From Bin80 sp965261255 (GTDB lineage Bacteria > Bacteroidota > Rhodothermia > Rhodothermales > Bin80): DNA of 64,000 nucleotides. Below are positions 59,704 through 64,000 of this stretch, piece after piece (position 1 is the first letter of the stretch; each line of letters begins with the position of its first letter). Position numbers and translations under genes: made by a program. Where the stretch lies: positions 558,001 to 622,000 of the forward strand of contig CBDHCQ010000004.1 of NCBI GenBank assembly GCA_965261255.1. The letters are read 5' to 3'. Below the pieces are notes generated by a model. It had not been told where the DNA came from, ran no database searches, and saw only the letters and a list, made by a program, of their open reading frames with translations.

Positions 59704-60474
59704 TCAGTCGCTGCCTCCAAAGATCGGGATATCATATACCACCTGTTCAAGCACGAGGCCATATGCAGGTGCAGCTACGCCGGACTCACGCCGATCCTGT
59801 GTTGCCAGGATACGCTTCATATCCTGCACAGGTCGTTTGCCGCGCCCGATTTCCAGTAGCGTGCCCACCAATGCACGTACCATACCATGCAAGAACCGGT
59901 CTGCCTCCACCACAAATCGCCAGCAGCCGGAACGTATTTCCGGCTCCCATTGCGCCCGCACGATGCTGCAGATACGGTTAACGGTTGCGCTGCGTGTACG
60001 GCAGAACGCTCCAAAATGTTGGTTTCCGATAAGAAGAGCGCATGCGTGATTCATTCGCTCAAAATCTGGCGAGGAGTAAATCGCTAATCGACGATTGCGT
60101 TCGAGGGCCTGCGGTTCGGTCGAAACATAGTAGTGATATCTTCTCAACCTTGCGTCATATCGTGCATGAAAGTTCTCATGTACTGGTGCTGCAGCACGTA
60201 CTGCAACAGTGGGGGGTAAGAGGCCGTTGAGTGATTTTACCAAGCGTTGAAATGCATGATCGGGAAGGGTTTCGCATTCAAAATGCGCCACTTGCCCCCT
60301 TGCATGTACGCCCGCATCTGTGCGACCAGAGCCTGTAACCTGCAGGTACTTTTGACGAGTGAAGGTTTGGAGAGCGTTTTCAACGGTTGCCTGTATAGTT
60401 GGGCCCGTACTTTGTCGTTGCCAGCCGTTAAACTCTGAACCGTCATACTCCAGCAGTAATGCATATCTGGACAT
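59704..60474 (-). CDS. truA: tRNA pseudouridine(38-40) synthase
   Basis: 256 aa. The start MSRYALLLEYDGSEFNGWQRQ and the catalytic segment VTGSGRTDAGVHARGQVAHF (catalytic Asp in RTDAG) are diagnostic. Further family features are LNGLLPPTVAVRAA, FHARYDARLRRYHYYVST and FLHGMVRALVGTLLEIGRG. TruA makes pseudouridine at positions 38-40 in the tRNA anticodon stem. It begins the minus-strand run that goes on through the kelch gene, the small membrane protein, tadA and ypdA. Confidence 0.97.
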   Translation of the reverse strand: MSRYALLLEYDGSEFNGWQRQSTGPTIQATVENALQTFTRQKYLQVTGSGRTDAGVHARGQVAHFECETLPDHAFQRLVKSLNGLLPPTVAVRAAAPVHENFHARYDARLRRYHYYVSTEPQALERNRRLAIYSSPDFERMNHACALLIGNQHFGAFCRTRSATVNRICSIVRAQWEPEIRSGCWRFVVEADRFLHGMVRALVGTLLEIGRGKRPVQDMKRILATQDRRESGVAAPAYGLVLEQVVYDIPIFGGSD

Positions 60475-61133
60475 GAATAGTCAGTTCTCAGGTAGAAGGT
60501 ACTAAGAGATAGGACAGAATAGGAATTACGAACCGTGCGATTTATGCACCGCTCTGGGATCATGCACAGATATCTTCTCTGAATCAGTACTGAGAAGATG
60601 CGACCGTTCGTGAATCCTATGTTCCCTAGAGTACATTTGTATTTGGAAATTGTGTCAGGTTTTTCTGCCGAGGTATTTACGAAAGAGTGTCGGGCGAAGG
60701 TAATTTCGAGTCTGTGACAAGACTTGGGCGTGAATTTGAGACCAGGGGAGAGGTTCAGAGAGGATTGGAGCAGCGCGCGGATTCCGGTTGAACCGGGTCA
60801 CAGGTCGGAATGCACTTACGACGACAATCTTGTGCAGAGATTATACTGCAATTCGATCGGTTCAGGAACAACGGATACGGAATGGGAACAGAATAACGTC
60901 TCTGATGGAAAGTTCGGGGGATTACGCCCAACATGGCCGAATCCTCGAAATGCAGCGTAATTTCCCCGGAATACCCCCTGATTAGGCATTCAGCGGCAAG
61001 CCAGGACGCATACGGCCCAAATCCTGTCGAAGCTCACCATTTAGGCCAAACCGAGCAGCATCTGATTCCCTTGTAAATCCTTATCATCTCGGTTAGCGTT
61101 CCACATAAATCGTTCCGCATCCAGGCAGACGTC
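60475..61133. other. intergenic region, nothing recognised
   Basis: About 660 bases between the divergent truA and aroK genes. The short open frames in it have no recognisable features. Promoters for both sides must lie here; I could not pick them with confidence. Confidence 0.4.
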
Positions 61134-61673
61134 ATGTCCAGAGTTTTTCTCACAGGTTTCATGGGTTGTGGCAAAAGTGTAACGGGAGCGTTGTTGGCCG
61201 ACCGGCTCTCCGTTGAATTTATTGACCTGGATGATCGTATCGCCGAGATGGCAGGATGCTCCATTGCGGAAATTTTCTCTGAGCGGGGTGAAAAGACATT
61301 TCGGGGACTAGAGTCTGCAGCCCTGCAATCACTGCCGAATGGTGTAGTTTGTGCACTGGGAGGAGGGACGTTCATAGACCCGGAAAACCGGGCCTGGTCT
61401 CTTAAAAATGCCGAAGTTCTGTATCTCCGCGTTGGAATACTGGAGCTGGTGCGGAGGCTCCGGGCTGACAGGACCGTACGACCGTTATTACAGGATCAGG
61501 AAGGCAGGCCTTTGGACGTTGCTCAGATGGAGGACCGGATTCGTTATCTGCTTGAAGAACGGGAGCCAATCTACCGGCAAGCACACCAGACAATTTATGT
61601 GGATGGTATTCCTCCCGAGGATGCAGCAGAAAAGTGCTGGGAAGCTTACAGGAGTCGGAATGTACGTCGATGA
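61134..61673 (+). CDS. aroK: shikimate kinase
   Basis: 179 aa. Walker A GFMGCGKSVTG at the N-terminus, the shikimate-binding FIDLDDRIAEMAGCSIAEIF, GEKTFRGLESAAL and the glycine-rich GGGTF are all present. The lid-region Arg occurs in RADRTVRPLL. The enzyme phosphorylates shikimate in the aromatic amino acid pathway. The 3' end overlaps the convergent rnhB by 28 bases. Confidence 0.95.
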   Translation: MSRVFLTGFMGCGKSVTGALLADRLSVEFIDLDDRIAEMAGCSIAEIFSERGEKTFRGLESAALQSLPNGVVCALGGGTFIDPENRAWSLKNAEVLYLRVGILELVRRLRADRTVRPLLQDQEGRPLDVAQMEDRIRYLLEEREPIYRQAHQTIYVDGIPPEDAAEKCWEAYRSRNVRR

Positions 61674-62233
61674 TGCGGGCTGGGGCCGATTTCACGGAGT
61701 GCACGGTAATGCTTTGAAGTAGGGTAGCCAACATTAGTTATCCAGCCGTAGTCAGGGTTTTCTTGATGGAGCCGGTGCATAAGATGATCACGGGTTACTT
61801 TGGCAACGATGGAGGCCGCCGCTACGGTCTGACTGCGTTGATCCCCTTTGACAAGCGCAAATTGTGGGCATCTGGCGCTTGGAATATGACGGTTTCCATC
61901 AACCAGGAGTGCCTGTGGCGGACAGTCCAACAAGTCAACCGCGCGGTGCATCGCAAGCAGGGATGCTTCGATGATATTGAATTCCGCGATCTCTTCGGGA
62001 GTTGCGCTACCAATACCGATATCTATGGCGGTTTCGCAGATGTTGGTTAGGGCGTTTTCGCGTGCACGTTTTCCTAGCTTCTTGCTGTCGAAAACTCCGT
62101 CAACTATTATCGCCGGGGGCAATATGACAGCCGCAGCTATCACCGGACCCGCCAGCGCGCCTCGACCGACCTCGTCGATTCCACCTACATGTATCAGTCC
62201 CTGATTCCATAGGACATTTTCATATTTGAGCAT
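61646..62233 (-). CDS. rnhB: ribonuclease HII
   Basis: 195 aa. The catalytic motif GIDEVGRGALAGPVIAAAVI contains the first Asp and Glu; the others are in LLVDGNRH and ATRDHLM-type context (KVTRDHLMHRLH). C-terminal YPTSKHYRALREIGPSPHHRRTF is typical. RNase HII removes single ribonucleotides from DNA and RNA of hybrids. The gene overlaps aroK end to end by 28 bases. Confidence 0.96.
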   Translation of the reverse strand: MLKYENVLWNQGLIHVGGIDEVGRGALAGPVIAAAVILPPAIIVDGVFDSKKLGKRARENALTNICETAIDIGIGSATPEEIAEFNIIEASLLAMHRAVDLLDCPPQALLVDGNRHIPSARCPQFALVKGDQRSQTVAAASIVAKVTRDHLMHRLHQENPDYGWITNVGYPTSKHYRALREIGPSPHHRRTFRLL

Positions 62234-62618
62234 ATCCGTTGCTATCTATTTTGGTCAGCAAGGTATAGGAATTATACATGCACCTATATTGGAACTGTGT
62301 CAGGCTTCGGATGTTAGAGCGGATGTCGCACGGATTACCTCGTGCGGCGCGTGGTGCGGACTGGCACGAGTTGTACACGATGTCCGGGGTCGGAAGAACT
62401 GCACGGCGGGGTGCTCTCATTGGAGCTTCTTATGACCCGTGAAAAGGACGTAGGCGTTATCTGGGATACGGGTGCATTGTGTGTAATTTACCGACGTGTA
62501 CTGCGCATTAGCGGCGCGTCTGAAGTTCATCCCTCTTATGTGCCCGATGTCTAGGCACAGGTGCTTTATTCCAAACATACATCGCCGGTAAGGCCAGCGA
62601 TGCTGAAACATACGATTG
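62234..62618. other. intergenic region upstream of rho, nothing recognised
   Basis: About 385 bases upstream of rho. In many bacteria the rho leader is autoregulated, and this long leader could serve that purpose, but no distinct structure is visible. The small open frames here have no protein-like features. Confidence 0.35.
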
Positions 62619-63755
62619 ATGGCTCCAAAAGCCAAGCGACCTGAGAAGCCGTTCAAGGGAATGCTCGAGATTATAGGAGACCGAAAGTTCGGTTTCGTGC
62701 GGGCACTGAAGTCAGGAATGCCAAAGAGCAAGAGCGATCCGTTTTGCCCGCCTTCATTTATAAGTCGCTACAGGCTACGCGATGGGGTAGTGCTGGAAGG
62801 TTTTGCCCGGCCGGGGAGGAGAGGAGATCTGCAGGTGTCCCGCCTGGTAACGGTAATGGGCAAACGCCCCACGGCGTGGGCCAATCTGATTGAGTTTGGG
62901 AAGGGGCAAATCGTCTACCCAGATACCAAATTGAATCTGGTCAAAGGCCCTGATGACATAACGATGCGGGTCGTAGACTTGGCGTGTCCGATCGGCAAGG
63001 GACAACGGGCATTGATTGTGGCTCCACCTCGTACGGGGAAAACCATAATTCTCAAAGAAACTGCTGCGTCATTAACACAAAATCATCCCGATATTCATTT
63101 GGTTGCACTTCTGGTGGATGAGCGACCAGAAGAAGTAACAGACTTTCGGCGCAGCACGAAAGCCACGGTATTTGCCAGTTCCAGTGATGAGGAAGAGTTC
63201 AATCATGTGCGCGTGTCGGTACTGGCATTCGAGTATGCTAAACGTTTGGTAGAACTGGGAGATGATGTTGTTCTCCTACTGGATTCGCTGACACGTCTTG
63301 GACGGACTTTCAATCTATGGGGAGAGGGTTCGGGACGGACAATGTCAGGGGGACTGGATTCCGGGGCTATGCGGATTCCTCGACGCCTGTTCGGAAGCGC
63401 ACGTAACATTGAGGACGGCGGTTCGCTTACGCTTATTGCTACAGCTTTGATTGAGACCGGCAGCCGGATGGACGATGTGATCTTTGAGGAGTTCAAAGGT
63501 ACAGGCAATGCAGAGATAGTACTGGATCGGCAAATGGCGCACCGGCGCGTTTGGCCTGCGATTAATCTCCGAAAATCGGGAACACGGAATGAGGAGTTGC
63601 TCTTAGGACAGTCGATGCAAAAGCACAATCGGCTGTTTCAGGTTCTCAACAGTCGTCGACCAATGGAAGCTATGCAGGCGTTGACCCGTCATATGCGCAC
63701 CTTTCCGACGAACGACGCGATGCTATCGGCTCTGATTAGCGATCGCGGTTTCTGA
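62619..63755 (+). CDS. rho: transcription termination factor Rho (short form)
   Basis: I choose the ATG at 62619 (378 aa); a TTG directly before it is also in frame. The cold-shock-like RNA-binding domain is at about 10-95 (KGMLEIIGDRKFGFVRAL, FCPPSFISRYRLRDGVVLEG). The ATPase has Walker A APPRTGKTIIL, VDERPEEVTDFRR, Walker B VVLLLDSLTRLGR, the Q-loop (SGGLDSGAMRIPRRLFGSARN) and the R-loop FKGTGNAEIVLDRQ. It is about 40 residues shorter than E. coli Rho because the N-terminal helical bundle is missing. Many Bacteroidota have a longer Rho with an extended N-terminus, so this may be a second paralogue. Confidence 0.94.
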   Translation: MAPKAKRPEKPFKGMLEIIGDRKFGFVRALKSGMPKSKSDPFCPPSFISRYRLRDGVVLEGFARPGRRGDLQVSRLVTVMGKRPTAWANLIEFGKGQIVYPDTKLNLVKGPDDITMRVVDLACPIGKGQRALIVAPPRTGKTIILKETAASLTQNHPDIHLVALLVDERPEEVTDFRRSTKATVFASSSDEEEFNHVRVSVLAFEYAKRLVELGDDVVLLLDSLTRLGRTFNLWGEGSGRTMSGGLDSGAMRIPRRLFGSARNIEDGGSLTLIATALIETGSRMDDVIFEEFKGTGNAEIVLDRQMAHRRVWPAINLRKSGTRNEELLLGQSMQKHNRLFQVLNSRRPMEAMQALTRHMRTFPTNDAMLSALISDRGF

Positions 63756-64000
63756 CCGCAGGGCGCGGCATTGTGTGGTGCAGGTATACTTGACAGCCGA
63801 TCCCAACACTGGTTTGTCAGGGCAGATGTATTTTTGCGCCCGGTTAATTTCGTACAGGGCAGAAGCTAACGTCTGTTGACCCTGTCAAAGCACGCTGCTT
63901 CCGACCAGGGGGAGCGTTTGATTGAATCAAATACGATTTGGACAAATTCACAGTGTGCGCCGGACCTTAAGATCGCGTAGGGATCTGCACAGACCTCGAC
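63756..64000. other. region after rho, with a short palindrome
   Basis: No gene is recognisable before the window edge. A perfect palindrome TTTGATT-G-AATCAAA lies at 63917-63931. It resembles an FNR/CRP-family site in wording, but the centre is one base too short (TTGAT-3-ATCAA rather than TTGAT-4-ATCAA). Confidence 0.4.

Overview
The window looks like a chromosomal segment of a Gram-negative bacterium of the Bacteroidota/Rhodothermota/Balneolota group. The evidence is a SusC-type TonB receptor, a C-terminal sorting tail of the NYPNPFNP type (type IX secretion) on a DUF1501 protein, a YpdA-type flavoprotein, DUF2723, tandem DoxX, and few clear Shine-Dalgarno sequences. Placement in Rhodothermota or Balneolota is an inference from these families and not a sequence match.

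Layout. 1-5.7 kb (minus): truncated SusC-like receptor and a secreted PIG-L deacetylase. 6.3-10.4 kb: class II aldolase, a fused class II aldolase/short-chain dehydrogenase of the rhamnose-catabolic type, and an aldo/keto reductase. 10.8-11.3 kb: decayed IS66-like transposase. 11.6-14 kb: ZnuD-like TonB receptor with His/Asp/Glu-rich loops. 14.4-17.6 kb: DUF1800/DUF1501 pair, the latter with both a Tat signal and a type IX tail. 17.6-28.6 kb (minus): a long collinear run of pnuC-like, FG-GAP protein, ABC-F ATPase, phosphoglycosyl transferase, M20 amidohydrolase, nadC, accA, a glycosyltransferase fused to a decayed phosphoglycosyl transferase, and a small gene. 28.8-38.3 kb: a kinase-like hypothetical, MBL hydrolase, rsmI, LptF/G permease, DUF2723 protein, ybeY and tandem DoxX.

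38.5-48.6 kb (plus) is the most interesting region, a tightly packed run of ten genes. It encodes a CydA-like membrane protein without a CydB, three c-type cytochromes (five CXXCH motifs, one fused to an ethylbenzene-dehydrogenase-type heme domain), a NirJ/AhbD-like radical SAM/SPASM protein, a ferredoxin, a small hypothetical, a universal-stress fusion protein, an Mrp/NBP35 ATPase that appears to start at CTG, and a zinc-ribbon protein. I count five copies of a short PCP_red-like helical domain (known from the C-terminus of the dark protochlorophyllide reductase subunit ChlB/BchB) spread over three of these proteins. My hypothesis is that the cluster builds and matures an unusual haem enzyme: radical SAM chemistry on a tetrapyrrole, electrons from the ferredoxin, Fe-S supply from Mrp, substrate binding by PCP_red, and a CydA-like/cytochrome c respiratory complex as the client.

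48.8-64 kb: a frameshifted RelE/ParE-like toxin with an overlapping upstream gene, a giant Calx-beta/autotransporter protein with a recent 345-bp internal duplication, then housekeeping genes (ypdA-like, tadA, kelch lipoprotein, truA, aroK, rnhB, and a short-form rho). I saw no rRNA, tRNA or CRISPR array, but this was a reading by eye.
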